This document shows, in pieces, positions 27,315-37,949 of a stretch of 64,000 nucleotides of DNA. The notes beneath the pieces are model-generated. The model ran no database searches. It worked only from the letters and a program-made list of their open reading frames with translations, and was not told the origin of the DNA. This DNA comes from DASSUW01 sp963835525 (GTDB lineage: Bacteria; Actinomycetota; Thermoleophilia; Solirubrobacterales; Solirubrobacteraceae), in NCBI GenBank assembly GCA_963835525.1, contig CAWIFM010000009.1, positions 615,545 to 679,544 of the forward strand, read 5' to 3'. The translations under genes and the position numbers were made by a program. The first letter of the stretch is position 1. The number at the start of each line of letters is the position of its first letter.

Positions 27315-29543
27315 CTACCGCCTGCAGCGGACTTTCAGGATTCGCGCCGGAGACACCGCACCGTGAAGGTCGATCGCCGACACGCTGACGGCGAGCGAGC
27401 GCCGGCAGCCGGCCGGGAGCTTGACGACGGCGCGCGGGCGGCTGACGTAGCGGGCACGGCCTCCCTTGACCTTCACGCGATAGCGCACGGCGCCGCTTGC
27501 GCGCCAGGCGAGCGTGACGCGGGCGCCGCGTCGCTTGACCACGCGCAGGCGGCCGGGCCTGGCGGGCTTGGCCGCCGGCGGCACGGCCGTCCGGGCGCCG
27601 GCACCGTCGGAGGGCGGATCGACCGGCTGGCCGCCGGGGTCCGGCTGCGCGCCCGCATGGCTGCCGATCTCGAAGCCCGACAGGGCGCGGCCGTAGACGC
27701 GCACGTCGTCGATGAGGCCCTGGAAGTGCTCGCCCCAGAGCGCGTCGCCGCCGATGTAGAGCGGCTGGTTGGAGCCGACGGCCGTGCCCGACAGCGGACG
27801 GCTGGAGACCTGCGTGCCGTTCACGTAGAGGCGCATGGTCGTGCCGTCCCACGTGCTGGCCAGATGGGTCCAGGCGTTGAGCGGGAGCGCGCGGGTGCCG
27901 GCCAGCATCGTGTGGCTGCCGTTGTGGACATGAGCGGTCGGCACGCCCATCTCGCTGTCCGCGAAGAGGCCGTAGACGAGGTCGGTCGACTGCTCCTTGA
28001 CCGCGACGGCCCGCCACTGGCTGCCGAGCGCCGTCGGGCGAACCCACGCCTCGAGCGTCATCCGCGAGCCGACGTTCAGCGAGGACGACTGGGCGATCGT
28101 GACGCGGTCGTTGACGCCGTCGAAGCTGAGCGCCCGTCCGCCGGCTCGGCCGGCCACGCGCGTGGCGCCGGAGATCGTGCCGTGGTTGCCGTTGCCCGAC
28201 GCGTCCTGGACGCCGTTGCCGCTCGCCTCGTCGAAGTTCCACGAGCCGACGAGGTCGCTCGGCGCCGGGGTCGGGGTGGGAGTCGGGGTCGGGGAGGGCG
28301 TCGGGGACGGGGTGGGAGTCGGGGAGGGCGTCGGGGACGGCGTCGGCGTGGGAGTGGGGGTGGGCTCCGGAGCCGGGCCGGTCGAGTTGAACTCGTCGGC
28401 GCCGGCGTCGGGCCGGTTGCCGGTGCGGCCGTCGCCGTCCAGGTCGCTGCTCACGATGCCGCTGGGGTTGCCGAAGTCGATCGCGGCGCTGCCGGGCAGC
28501 AGGTGCAGGTCGTTGGGCTCCTGGCGGAACCCGGTCGGGGCGACCACGCCCTGGTTGCACGCCGACCCGGAGGCCACCACGTTGTAGCGCCAGGTCGCCT
28601 TGGAGCAGTTGGCCGAGGAGTTGTTGCTGATGATGTTGGAGTCGATGACGTCGTTGGTGACGCCGTCGCCGTTGGGGTTCAGCCAGCCGAACCCGAGCGT
28701 GGCGCTGTTGTGGCGGATGGTGACCCCGTCGCCGTCGCCGAGGCCGATCGAGTAGTAGCCGCCGCCGGACGGGTCGCAGCAGTCGATGAAGTTGTTCTCG
28801 ATCAGCAGGTTGCGCGTGTACTGGCCCGAGGGGTCGGTGCCGAAGATGATCGCGAAGTGCGCGCACTGCCAGATGCGGCTGTTGCGGATCGTGACGCCGT
28901 TGACGTTGCCGATGCCGATGCAGTCGATGTGGGCGCCGTTCGTGAACTTGCGGAAGTCGTGGATGTCCATCCCGTCGAAGAGGATGTCGGTGGCGGGGTC
29001 TGAGGACTGGTACGGCTCGGTGATCCAGTTCATCCCCTCCTGGGCAGCGCTGTCGGGACCGTCGACCTCGCCGTCCAGATACTGGATGTGGTCCGAGCCG
29101 CGGATGAAGAACTGCCGCATCTTGATCCGCCGGTAGGTGATGTGCTGCGCCTGCTGGCGGTTGTAGGTCGCCGCGTTGACCGTGAAGTCGCGGAACTCCA
29201 TGTACGAGCCGCGCGTGATGTCGATCGACCCGACCGTGACCGAGGCCCCGGCCGCTGGCCGGAACACGACCGCGGGCCCTGACGCCTTCGGCGCCGCGTC
29301 GATGTCCTGGCCACCATAGGAACCCGCGCGGATCTCCACCGTGTCGCCGGCCGCCGCGACCGAATACGCCCGCTCGAACGACGCGCACGGCGCCGCCGAC
29401 GTGCACGCGGCCGAATCCGAGCCCGACGGGCTCACGTAGCGCTCGACGGCGGCGGCCGAGGCGGGCGCGACGGCGCCCGCGAGGCAGAGCGCGGCGATGA
29501 GGCTGATCAAGCGTTGGACCGGCGTGCGGCGACGGCGTGTCAC
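27315..29543 (-). CDS. Secreted parallel beta-helix protein with TP-linker and LamG domain (paralogue 2)
   Basis: This 742-residue exported protein has a signal segment LISLIAALCLAGAVAPASA (about residues 12-30). Its beta-helix spans about residues 35-385 with the family motifs YVSPSGSDSAACTSAAPC, GMNWITEPYQSSDPATDILF, GAHIDCIGIGNVNGVTIRN, QCAHFAIIFGTD and DCCDPSGGGYYSIGLGDGDG. A Thr-Pro/Ser-Pro linker follows (about 395-430), then a LamG domain (FDGVNDRVTIAQ, TLEAWVRPTALG, LYIGGDALWGEHFQG) and a basic C-terminal Ig-like tail. Its beta-helix is close to that of 39136-41661, suggesting recent duplication or gene conversion. Extracellular glycan binding or processing is inferred. The frame is clean. 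Confidence 0.85.
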   Translation of the reverse strand: MTRRRRTPVQRLISLIAALCLAGAVAPASAAAVERYVSPSGSDSAACTSAAPCASFERAYSVAAAGDTVEIRAGSYGGQDIDAAPKASGPAVVFRPAAGASVTVGSIDITRGSYMEFRDFTVNAATYNRQQAQHITYRRIKMRQFFIRGSDHIQYLDGEVDGPDSAAQEGMNWITEPYQSSDPATDILFDGMDIHDFRKFTNGAHIDCIGIGNVNGVTIRNSRIWQCAHFAIIFGTDPSGQYTRNLLIENNFIDCCDPSGGGYYSIGLGDGDGVTIRHNSATLGFGWLNPNGDGVTNDVIDSNIISNNSSANCSKATWRYNVVASGSACNQGVVAPTGFRQEPNDLHLLPGSAAIDFGNPSGIVSSDLDGDGRTGNRPDAGADEFNSTGPAPEPTPTPTPTPSPTPSPTPTPSPTPSPTPTPTPTPAPSDLVGSWNFDEASGNGVQDASGNGNHGTISGATRVAGRAGGRALSFDGVNDRVTIAQSSSLNVGSRMTLEAWVRPTALGSQWRAVAVKEQSTDLVYGLFADSEMGVPTAHVHNGSHTMLAGTRALPLNAWTHLASTWDGTTMRLYVNGTQVSSRPLSGTAVGSNQPLYIGGDALWGEHFQGLIDDVRVYGRALSGFEIGSHAGAQPDPGGQPVDPPSDGAGARTAVPPAAKPARPGRLRVVKRRGARVTLAWRASGAVRYRVKVKGGRARYVSRPRAVVKLPAGCRRSLAVSVSAIDLHGAVSPARILKVRCRR
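28264..28374 (-). repeat. Low-complexity Thr-Pro/Ser-Pro linker repeat
   Basis: Tandem 6-bp units of the GTCGGG/GTGGGA type (plus strand) encode alternating Thr-Pro and Ser-Pro between the beta-helix and LamG domain. Such repeats change length easily by slippage. Confidence 0.85.
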
Positions 29544-29660
29544 GCGCTGACTCCTGTCTCGGTGGATGGGAGGACCCCGCCGGTCCTCCCTCCTGATCGG
29601 CCGGAACCGGTCGATCAGGAGCCGAGCTTCCCTACCTGGCCGTCTGTCGTATTCAGTCGC

Positions 29661-31205
29661 TCAACGACGCAGCGTCACGCGCATCGCGGCCCGGTCCTGA
29701 CGGCCGCCCGCGCGGGCGCGGAGGTGCACGGTGAGCGTCACCCGCCGGAGCCGGCGCAGCTTCGCGGCCTCGCGCTGTGACGGTCTCAGGTGCAACACGA
29801 CGACGCCCGCCTTGCCGCGGCGCGCGACGTCGGCGTCCATGCCGCGGCCCAGCCCGGCTCGACGCGCGCTGCGCTTGGACAGCCGCGCCTTCGCCCCGAC
29901 GGTGCACGCCTTCGAGCACCGCACCGAAACGCGCAGGCCGCGGTTGATCATGCGGCCGAGGCTCACGCGGTGCATCCTCGCCGTGGCGCGCAGGCCGCCC
30001 GCGGTCAGCACGCGCTTGAACGTCTTGCCGCCGCTCTGCCCGCCGGGCCCACCGCCGGCCGGCGGAGGCGCGGACGCGACGGCGTTGGCCTCGTCGGCGC
30101 CCACGTCGGACGGTCGCCCGCCCGCGACTCGCCGTCGATGTCGTTCGCCGGCGCCGACGACGGGTTGCCGGCGTCGATCGCCGCGGAGCCCGGGACCAGG
30201 TGGAAGTCGGCCGCACCCGCATTGCGGAAGCCCGGCGGCGCGACCCGCCCGTTGCCGCCGCAGGCGCTGCCGCTGTTGACGATGTTGTAACGCCACGTCG
30301 CCCCGTCGCAGTTCGCCGAGCTGTTGTTCGGCAGGATGTTCGAGTCGATCGTGAGGTCGTTCACCGGCCCGCCGAGCCAGCCGAACGCCTTGTTCGTCGA
30401 GTTGTTGCGGACCATCATCGGGCCGTCGACCTGGCCGAGGCCGATCGAGTAGTAGCCCGACACGCAGCAGTCGAGGAAGTTGTTCTCGACCAGCACGTTG
30501 CGGGCGCCGCGGTTGGTCGACGCGTCCGTCCCGAACAAGAGGCTGAAGTGCTCGCAGTTGCGGATCACGCTGTTGCGGATCACGAGGCCGTCGACGTCGT
30601 CGATGCCGATGCAGTCGATGTGCGCGCCGGAGTTGTGCTTGATGAAGTCGTGGATCGTGGTGCCGTCGAAGAGGACGTTGCGCGCGGGCGTCTGCGACTG
30701 GTACGCGGCGCTGATCCAGTTCATCTCGTCGGCGTTGCTGTTCGGCCCGACCTCCGAGTTGAGGTACGAGATGTTCGACCCGCTGCGCACGAGGAACGTG
30801 CGCATCCCGACGCGCAGATAGGTGATGTCGTCGGAGCCCTCGTGGTTGTACGTGCTGCTCGTCACCCGCATGTCGCGGAACTCGATGTGGTTCCCGTGCA
30901 CGCTCAGGCTGCCCACCGTCACGGAGGCGCCGGGCGCCGGCTGGAAGACCACGCGCGGGCCGGACGGCTTGGAGCCGGTGAGCGACTGACCGCCGTAGCT
31001 GCCGCCGGCGACGTGGACGACCTCGCCCGGCGCCGCGACGGCGTAGGCCGGCCGAACGAGCCGCAGGGCGCGGCGGCGGTGCAGGATCCCCCTGATCCGG
31101 AGGTGCTCACGTACCGGTCGGCGGCAGCCGTCGCCGGCGCGATGGCGGCGGCGAGCACCAGGCTGCTCGCGAGCAGCCCAAGGCGCGACGATTGCGTGTG
31201 AACAC
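29661..31205 (-). CDS. Secreted parallel beta-helix protein (paralogue 3; two frameshifts)
   Basis: The reconstructed protein of about 514 residues starts at GTG 31205 with a signal LGLLASSLVLAAAIAPATA. The beta-helix shows YVSTSGSGGSCTAAAPCGSF, VVFQPAPGASVTVGSLSVH, ADEMNWISAAYQ, GAHIDCIGIDDVDGLVIRN, NCEHFSLLFGTD and DCCVSGYYSIGLGQVDGP. In place of a LamG domain it has a very basic C-terminal region of about 150 residues (TFKRVLTAGGLRATARMHRV, SVRCSKACTVGAKARLSKR), perhaps a wall-associated Ig-like module. Indels near 31055 and 30120 interrupt the frame. A longer N-terminus to 31260 is possible but less signal-like. Confidence 0.78.
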
Positions 31206-31420
31206 GTGAAGAAGCCCCCCTTAGCGGGTCGATGTGCGTGAACGGCCTTGCTCCGGCCATCGGCGGTCATCGCCGAAACCCGAGAAGTCCTGTCCGTCCT
31301 CGCGCGTCTTGCGCGCCCGCCCAACTGGCCGAACGTCCAATCGCCCGGCCTCGGCCCGCGCGTACCATGCGCCAGGCCAATCTGCCCCGTACCCGAAGCG
31401 GGCGCGTACTCAAGCACACA

Positions 31421-32678
31421 ATGCACTCCTTTCGCAGTCCGGTCGACCCGACTGCCCGCCCGCTGCGGGTTCTTTTCTCGTTCTCGACCCGGCTCGGGAC
31501 GCCGGGAATCGGCACCACGGGATGGCACCAGGCGGCTGAGCTCGCGGCCCAGGGCGTCGAGCTGACCGTTGCCTGCGCGTCGCTCGAGCGCCCGCTCCCG
31601 CCGCAGGCCCGCGTGATCGAGACGCTGCGCCCGCTCGGCGTTCGGCTGCCCTTCCGCGCGCTCGGCTTCGACCGCACGGTCGCGCTCCACGACCGTCGCG
31701 TCGCCGCCCTGGTGCGCCGCCGTCCGGCCGCGTTCGACGTCGTCCACAGCTGGCCTGCCGGCGCCCTGCGCACGCTGGAGGCGGCGCGCGCCGCCGGGCT
31801 TCCGGCGCTGCTCGAGCGCCCGAACGCGCACACGCGCTTCGCGTACGAGGTGGTCGCCGAGGAGCATCGACGGCTCGGCATCGAGGTCGACCCGGACGCC
31901 ACGCACGCCTTCGACGCGGCCCGGCTCGCGCGCGAGGAGCGCGAGTACGCCGCCGCCTCGCACCTGCTCTGCCCTTCCGAGTTCGTCGCCCGCACGTTCC
32001 TCGAGGCGGGCTTCGCGCCCGACCGCCTGCTGCGGCACCGCTACGGCTACGACCCCGCGCGCTTCGCGGCGCCGCCCGGCACGCCTCCGCAGCGGCCGCT
32101 TCCGCGCCGTCTTCGTGGGCAGCGGCGAGCCGCGCAAGGGCCTGCACCACGCGCTCGAGGCCTGGCTCGGCTGCGGCGCCGGCGAGTCTGGTGGCCGCTT
32201 CGTCATCTGCGGCCGCATCGAGCCCGCCTACCGCGAGCTCCTGGCCGCCTCGCTCGAGCATCCGAGCATCGAGGAGCGCGGCCACGTCGCCGATCCGTCG
32301 GACGCCATGCGCGAGGCCGACGTCCTGCTGCTGCCCTCGATCGAGGAGGGGAGCGCGCTGGTCACCTACGAGGCGCGCGCCTGCGGCTGCGTGCTCGCCG
32401 TCTCCGACCGCGCGGGCGCCGCCTGCCGCCCCGGCGTGGACGCGCTGGTCCATCCCGCCGGCCAGCCGGAGATCCTCCGCGACCAGCTCGCGTCGCTGGT
32501 GCGCTCGCCGGCCCGCCTGGCCGAGCTGCGCGCGGCGAGCCTCGCCGGCCTCGACGACCTCACGTGGGCACGCGCCGCCGGCGCGCTGGCCGACGCCTAC
32601 AGGGTCGCGCTGCGGCCCCCGTCGCCGCCGGCCGGCGGCGACGGCGGCTCTACCCTGACAGCGAGGATGCACGCATGA
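31421..32678 (+). CDS. Glycosyltransferase, GT4-like (one frameshift)
   Basis: The protein of about 418 residues begins at ATG 31421: RVLFSFSTRLGTPGIGTTGW, then DVVHSWPAGALRTLEAARAA, LLERPNAHTRFAYEVVAEEH, and LLCPSEFVARTFLEAGF with LRHRYGYDPARF. After an indel near 32095 it continues AVFVGSGEPRKGLHHALEAW, FVICGRIEPAYRELL, and the GT-B nucleotide-sugar motif region VLLLPSIEEGSALVTYEARA (EGSALVTYEA is the usual E-x7-E). It is divergent from the beta-helix gene at 29661, with 215 bases between starts. Its TGA overlaps the next ATG (ATGA). Confidence 0.86.
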
Positions 32679-33798
32679 CACCGCAGCACGTCACCGATCC
32701 CACCGCCGCCGCCCCGGCGACGGACACGCGATCGCTGATCGCGCTCGCGCTCGAGGCGCTGCCCCGGATGCAGCTGCAGGACGGCGTGTTCTGCTGGGAG
32801 CGCCGGGCGGGCGACCCCGCTCCGCACGGGCGGTCGCTGCGCTACACGCTGATGGTGCTGCTGGGGCTCGAGCGGGCGCGCGCGGCCGGCTACGACACCC
32901 GTTCGACGTCGAGCGGATCGACGCCGCGATCGGCGCCGAGCTCGGCAGTCCCCGAGCTGGCGCCCGGCGACTTCGGGCTGCTGCTCTGGCTCGACGCCCG
33001 CACGGGCGGCGGCCAGGCCGCCGACCTGCTCGCCCGGCTCGAGCGCTCGCTGACCGCCGCACGGCGGGCTCGGGACGCGCGAGGGCATGGAGGTCGGCTG
33101 GACCGTCACGGGACTGGCGCACCAGGTCGCGGGCGGCAACGAGGACGCCCGGCGCCGCGCTGCGCTCCGCGCTCGACCAGCTGCTCGGACCCAACCGCGC
33201 GCCGAGCGGGCTGTTCCGCCACTACGGCGACGGTCGCCGCCGGGCGCGCTTTCCCAACTTCGCCACGCAGATCTACGCCGTGCTCGCGCTCGCCGTCGCC
33301 GGCCGGCACGACCTCGACGAGCGGGCCCTGCCGGCGGCGCGTGTCGCGGCGGACCGGCTGATCGCGCTCCAGCTCGCCGACGGCGGCTGGCCGTGGCTGT
33401 TCGACGCCGAGCGCGGGACCGTGGCCGAGCGCTACGAGATCTACTGCGTGCATCAGCACGCCATGGCCCCGATGGGGATGTTCGAGCTCAGCGAGGCGAC
33501 CCAGGACCCGCGCTACGCGGCCGCCGCCGCGCACGGGCTGGACTGGATCTCGGGTCGCAACGAGCTCGGCGCCGACATGGTCGACCGCCCCGAGGGCCTG
33601 GTCTACCGGAGCATCCGCCGCCGGCGCCCGTGGGACCGGATCGGGATCGCCACCAACACGGCGACGGCACTCGCCGTCAACCGCTCGCGCGCCGGGCAGT
33701 CGCGCTTCACGGAGCTCAACCGCACCGACCGGCCGTACTCGTTCGGGTGGATCCTCGAGGCCTGGGCCGGCCGCGAGGACACCGGCCGCTCGTCCTGA
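32675..33798 (+). CDS. Alpha/alpha-toroid protein (six-hairpin glycosidase / terpenoid-cyclase-like fold; frameshifted)
   Basis: The reconstructed protein of about 373 residues is rich in paired helices with repeated aromatic-Gly turns, as in alpha/alpha barrels: RYTLMVLLGLERARAAGYD, PGDFGLLLWLDARTGG, GMEVGWTVTGLAHQVAGG, FPNFATQIYAVLALAVAGRH, LIALQLADGGWPWLFDAERG, YCVHQHAMAPMGMFELSEAT and PYSFGWILEAWAG. The QLADGGWPW turn resembles QW-type motifs. I cannot assign a reaction; uronyl hydrolase/epimerase-like or structural roles are both possible. Indels occur near 32899, 32950, 33062 and 33150. It overlaps the glycosyltransferase stop by four bases, so it probably acts in the same pathway. Confidence 0.65.
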
Positions 33799-33804
33799 GC
33801 CGCC

Positions 33805-35001
33805 CTACGAGCCGGCCGAGAGGCGCCGTCGCCAGGCGTTCTTGAGCTGCTTGCCGCGCTCGGAGCGCACGACGAGCCGCTTCGCGGTCGTGGCCGCCTT
33901 GGCGATCGCGCGCCGCGTGAGGCCGATCCGCACCGCTCGCAGCGTCGGGGCGTAGATAAGGACGTCGGACTCCTCGGTGCGCGTGTCGCCGTAGGTGCGC
34001 TTGTACTCGGCGTCGCCGTGGCCCCAGTCGAGCGTCGAGAACGCGGGGTCGTCGGCGACCTCCTCGATCATCTGCGTCGCGAGCACGCTGCCGACGCGCG
34101 CATCGGCGAAGGCCGGGTCATAGCCGGTGAAGTCGGCCAGGAACAGGCCGCGGTAGCCGACGCCGTGCCAGAAGGCCACGGGGCGGCCGCCGATCGACAT
34201 GACCCACACCTTCACCCAGCCCTTCTCGAGCCCGAGCTCGAGCAGCGGCCGGTCGAGCTCACCGCTGCCGTAGCCGGCGCCGAGCCCGTGCTGGTAGGTC
34301 TTGACCGCCACCTCGGTCATCTGCGCGGTCAGCTCCTCGATCTCGGAGGCGTCCTCGTAGCGCCTGACCGTCACGTCGGGGTGCTCGCGCTTGAGGCGGT
34401 TGCGGTAGTACTTGAGGTTCTTGCGCGTCTTCGAGGCTCGCGCGGCGAGGAACTCAGCGTGCGACGGGATCGCGAGCGTCCAGTGGCCCACCGGCTCCTG
34501 GCCGGCGTCGACGCGCAGCCGGCCGGCTGCGGCGCGCGCGGCGCGCGCCAGCGGGCCGCCGGCGACGAGCTTGGGCAGGATGACCACGTCGGCGTCGCCG
34601 TCGCGCAGCGGCCGCTGCAGCTCGTCCAGCGCGCGCTTGCAGTCGGCGTCGGTCTCGGCGCCGACCACGCCGCCGAAGGCCACCATCAGCGCGCGGACGC
34701 GCGGGCGGGCGACGACGCGGTAGCCGACGGTGGACTCCAGCGGCACGTCCTCGAGGCGGGCGACGACGAGCATGTCGGGCCGGCCGGGCCGCTGCACGTG
34801 GATCACGTGCGGTCGCAGGACCTCGCGCCGGTGCCGCACGACCGTCAGGAAGTGGTCGATGTCGGCGTCCATGTTGTCGACCGGGAGCCGCTCCCAGACC
34901 GGGCGGAGCGCCTCGACCTCGTCGACGGTGCGGGCGACGGTGACGCCGTCGCCTGCGTGGCGCGTGCTGGTGGTGTCCTCGTGCGAGGCTGCGACGTGCA
35001 T
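33805..35001 (-). CDS. GNAT/FemAB-like acyltransferase family protein
   Basis: This 398-residue protein has a clean frame and the layout of the large GNAT-related family (FemAB/BioF2-like acetyltransferase) common in polysaccharide loci. The N-terminal half contains HVIHVQRPGRPDMLVVARLE, and the C-terminal half contains ASKTRKNLKYYRNRLKREHP, EVAVKTYQHGLGAGYGSG, WVMSIGGRPVAFWHGVGYRG and FSTLDWGHGDAEYKRTYGD. The last motif is a common signature of these proteins in EPS clusters. The substrate (amino sugar, or aminoacyl/acyl donor) is not predictable. It starts at ATG 35001 and diverges from the GT2 gene at 35090; an 18-bp dyad lies between them. Confidence 0.8.
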   Translation of the reverse strand: MHVAASHEDTTSTRHAGDGVTVARTVDEVEALRPVWERLPVDNMDADIDHFLTVVRHRREVLRPHVIHVQRPGRPDMLVVARLEDVPLESTVGYRVVARPRVRALMVAFGGVVGAETDADCKRALDELQRPLRDGDADVVILPKLVAGGPLARAARAAAGRLRVDAGQEPVGHWTLAIPSHAEFLAARASKTRKNLKYYRNRLKREHPDVTVRRYEDASEIEELTAQMTEVAVKTYQHGLGAGYGSGELDRPLLELGLEKGWVKVWVMSIGGRPVAFWHGVGYRGLFLADFTGYDPAFADARVGSVLATQMIEEVADDPAFSTLDWGHGDAEYKRTYGDTRTEESDVLIYAPTLRAVRIGLTRRAIAKAATTAKRLVVRSERGKQLKNAWRRRLSAGS

Positions 35002-35034
35002 GAGGCGATGCTAGGCCCCGCGCGGCCAGGGGAA

Positions 35035-35052
35035 CCTGTGCGACCGGCTAGG
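35035..35052. promoter_or_regulatory. 18-bp dyad operator candidate, GT2/AsnB operon
   Basis: CCTGTGCGACCGGCTAGG, followed by TGCGAC, is almost identical over its right two thirds to the dyad at 44078 (shared GCGACCGGCTAGGTGCGAC apart from one base). It sits 34 bases upstream of the FemAB-like start and 38 bases upstream of GT2 ATG 35090, where it could control both. Confidence 0.5.
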
Positions 35053-35089
35053 TGCGACGGATGGCCCAGCGCGTACCTTCGGTGGCGGA

Positions 35090-36003
35090 ATGAGTGCAGA
35101 GACCGAGATCGACGCCGTCGTCGTCAGCCTACAACAGCGCGCGCCACCCTGCGGGGCTGCGTGGAGCCGCTTGGCCGCGATGCCGGGCGTGCCGTGACCG
35201 TCGTCGTCGACAACGCGTCGCCCGACGACCCGCTCGACGTCGTGGCCGGCCTCGACGGCCGAGCTCGTGCGCGCGCCGCGCAACGGCGGCTTCGCCGTCC
35301 GGCTGCAACCTCGGCGCCGCGCGCGGCTCCGCGCCCTACGTGCTCTTCCTGAACCCCGACGCCCGCATCGACGAGGCGAGCCTGCACGTATTGCGTCGAC
35401 GCGCTCGCCGCCGATCCGGCCGCCGGCCTGGCCGGACCGCGGATCCTCGAGGACGACGGCGGCCTGCCTGCTGAGCCAGCGCCGCTTCCCGCGCCGCGCG
35501 CTCGACTGCGCCCAGGCCCTCTTCCTCCAGCGGCTGCTGGCCGCGCGCGGCCTGGACCGACGAGCTGGTGCGCGACCCGGCCGCCTACGCGACGCCGGGC
35601 TCGCCCGACTGGGTCTCCGGCGCCTGCATGCTGGTCCGGCGCAGGCGCTCGAGCGGTCGGCGGCTCGACGAGGGCTTCTTCCTCTACTGCGAGGACACGG
35701 ACCTCTGCAAGCGGCTGGCCGACGCAGGCTGGGACGACCGCTTCGAGCCGGCGCGACCGTCGCCTGGCACGAGGGGGGCAGCTCGGCGCCGCGCGAGCGA
35801 GCTGCTGGCCGTCTACGCCCGCAGCCGCGTCCGCTACGCCCGCAAGCACTTGCGCGCCGCGTGCGCGGCGGCGCTCGAGGCCGCCGGCGTCGCGCTCGGC
35901 GCAGCCACCCACGCGTCGCCCGGCCTCTGGCGCCGAGCCGGCGGCGCGCGGCCACGTCCGCGCGCTGCGGCGCGCTCGTCCACCGCGCCGGGAGGTGCGC
36001 TAG
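35090..36003 (+). CDS. GT2 glycosyltransferase, rhamnosyltransferase-like (heavily frameshifted)
   Basis: Correcting single-base indels about every 30-130 bases gives a GT-A enzyme of about 300 residues: AVVVSYNSARATLRG, TVVVDNASPDDPLDVVAGLD, RAPRNGGFASGCNLGAARG, VLFLNPDARIDEASL (metal-binding DA region), DWVSGACMLVRR and FFLYCEDTDLCKRLADAGW. The last two are typical of the WbbL/rhamnosyltransferase branch. Most corrections remove one extra C (about 35129, 35261, 35293, 35393, 35466, 35557). ATG 35090 heads a three-gene operon. The TAG at 36001-36003 is two bases before asnB. Confidence 0.82.
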
Positions 36004-36005
36004 CC

Positions 36006-37949
36006 ATGTGCGGCATCGCCGGAGCCTTCCGCTCGACGGCCGGCCGGCTCCGCCGCTGCCGCGAGCACGTCCTGCGCGCGGATGACCGACGTCGATCGCG
36101 CTACCGCGGGCCCGACGACGCCGGGCTACGTGATCGGCGACGGCTGTCGCTCGGCGCGCGCCGGCTGTCGATCATCGACGTCGAGGGCGGCCACCAGCCG
36201 TTCGCCGAACGAGAGCGGCCGCGTCTGGGCCGCCCAGAACGGCGAGATCTACAACCACGCCGCGCTGCGCGACGGAGCTCGAGCGCCGACGGCCACACGC
36301 CTGCGCTCGCGCTGCGACACCGAGGTGCTGCCCGCACCTCTACGAGGAGCACGGGCCCGCGCTCGCCGACCGCCTGCGCGGCATGTTCGCCGTCGCGGTC
36401 TGGGACCGCGACGACCGCCGCGGCGTGCTGTCCGCGACCGGCTCGGCATCAAGCCGCTCTACTACGCGCATCGTCGGCGACGTCGTCGTCTTCGGCTCCG
36501 AGCTGAAGTGCGTGATCGCCAGCGGGCTGGTCTCCGACGAGCTCGACCCCGAGGCGATCGCCGCCTACCTCGATGCTCGGCTACGTGCCCGGCCCGATGA
36601 CGCCGCTCGCGCGACGTCCGCAAGCTCGACGCCGGGCGAGCGCCTCGTGGTCGAGGACGGCCGCGTGCGGCTCGAGCGCTGGTGGCGCTACCCGGCGCCC
36701 GGCGCCGACCCGGTCCGCGCAGCGCCGACGAGTGGGCCGAGACGCTCCTCGACAAGCTCGAGGAGTCCGTGCGGATGCGGCTGATGAGCGACGTGCCGCT
36801 CGGCGCGATGCTCAGCGGCGGCCTGGACTCGAGCCTGATCGTCGCGCTGATGGCGCGGCACATGGACCGAGCCGGTCAAGACGTTCGCGGTCGGCTTCGC
36901 GCGGCGACGGACTCCGAGCTCGGCGACGCCCGCCGCGTGGCCGAGTGTCATCGGCGCCGACCACCACGAGCTCGAGGTCGAGCTCGAGGACCGGCGCCGC
37001 CGACCTGCTCGAGCAGCTCGCGTGGCACATGGACGAGCCGCTCGCCGACCTCTCCTCGCTCGGCTTCCTCGCGCTCTGCGAGCTGGCCGTCGCAGCACGT
37101 GACCGTGGCGCTCTCGGGCCAGGGCGCCGACGAGCTGCTCGGCGGCTACCGCAAGCACCGCGTCGCCTCGCTGGCCGAGCACTGGGACCGCGTGCCGGGC
37201 CCGCTGCGCGCCGGCTGCCGGCCGCGGGCTCGCCGCGGGCCCGGGCCGCGGCCGGCCGGCTGCTCGACGCGCTCGAGCGCCGGCGACCCCGTCGTCGCGC
37301 CTGCTCGCCTCCAGCGGCCTCGTGCGACCCGACCTGCAGGCCGGCCTGTTCGCGGGCGCGCTCGCCGAGCAGCGCCGACGCGGCGCGCGCGGATCGCTGC
37401 GCGGCCACCTCGCCGGCGCGCCGGGCGCCGCGCCGCTCGAGGCGCGCTGTACCTGGACGCCAAGCTCGGCCTGGTCGACGACATGCTCACCTACTTCGAC
37501 CGCGCGTCGATGGCGCACTCGCTCGAGGTCCGCGTCCCGTTCCTGGACCACGAGCTCGTCGAGCTGTGCGCGCGCGATCCCGACGTCGGCTCAAGGTCCA
37601 CCGCCTGCAGGGCAAGCACGTGCTGCGGCTGCGCGGCCCGCGGGCCTGGTCCCGGACTTCGTGCTCGACAAGCGCAAGCGCGGCTTCTTCAACGAGGCCG
37701 TGCCGACGTGGCTGGCGCCGACGGCGGCGCCGTCGATGCGACGCGCTGCTGCTGACTCCGACAGCCCCGCCTACGCCGAGCTGGTCGACCCCGCCGTCGT
37801 GCGAGCGCGCGGTCGCGCGAGTTCCGCGGCGGCGCAGGCGCGCCACGCGCCGCTCCTGCTGTCGCTGGTCATGCTCGAGACCTGGCTGGCGAGCTACCTG
37901 CCGCGCGCGTTCGCGACGCGCCGGCAGCACCGCGAGGGCGGCCGCGTGA
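36006..37949 (+). CDS. Asparagine synthase (glutamine-hydrolysing)-type amidotransferase (heavily frameshifted)
   Basis: Full-length AsnB architecture is recovered after indel correction (about 630 residues). The N-terminal glutaminase begins MCGIAGAFRS with nucleophile Cys2, then YRGPDDAG, ARRLSIIDVEGGHQPF, QNGEIYNH and MFAVAVWD. The synthetase domain has PLGAMLSGGLDSSLIVALMA (PPi loop), ADHHELEVELED, ALSGQGADELLGGYRKHR, YFDRASMAHSLEVRVPFLD and LDKRKRGFFNEAVPTWL. Unlike the RiPP cyclases it keeps the glutaminase domain. In polysaccharide operons such enzymes are thought to amidate a sugar acid or make a related modification rather than asparagine; that is inference. The end (GTGA) overlaps the following GT2 gene. 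Confidence 0.85.
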
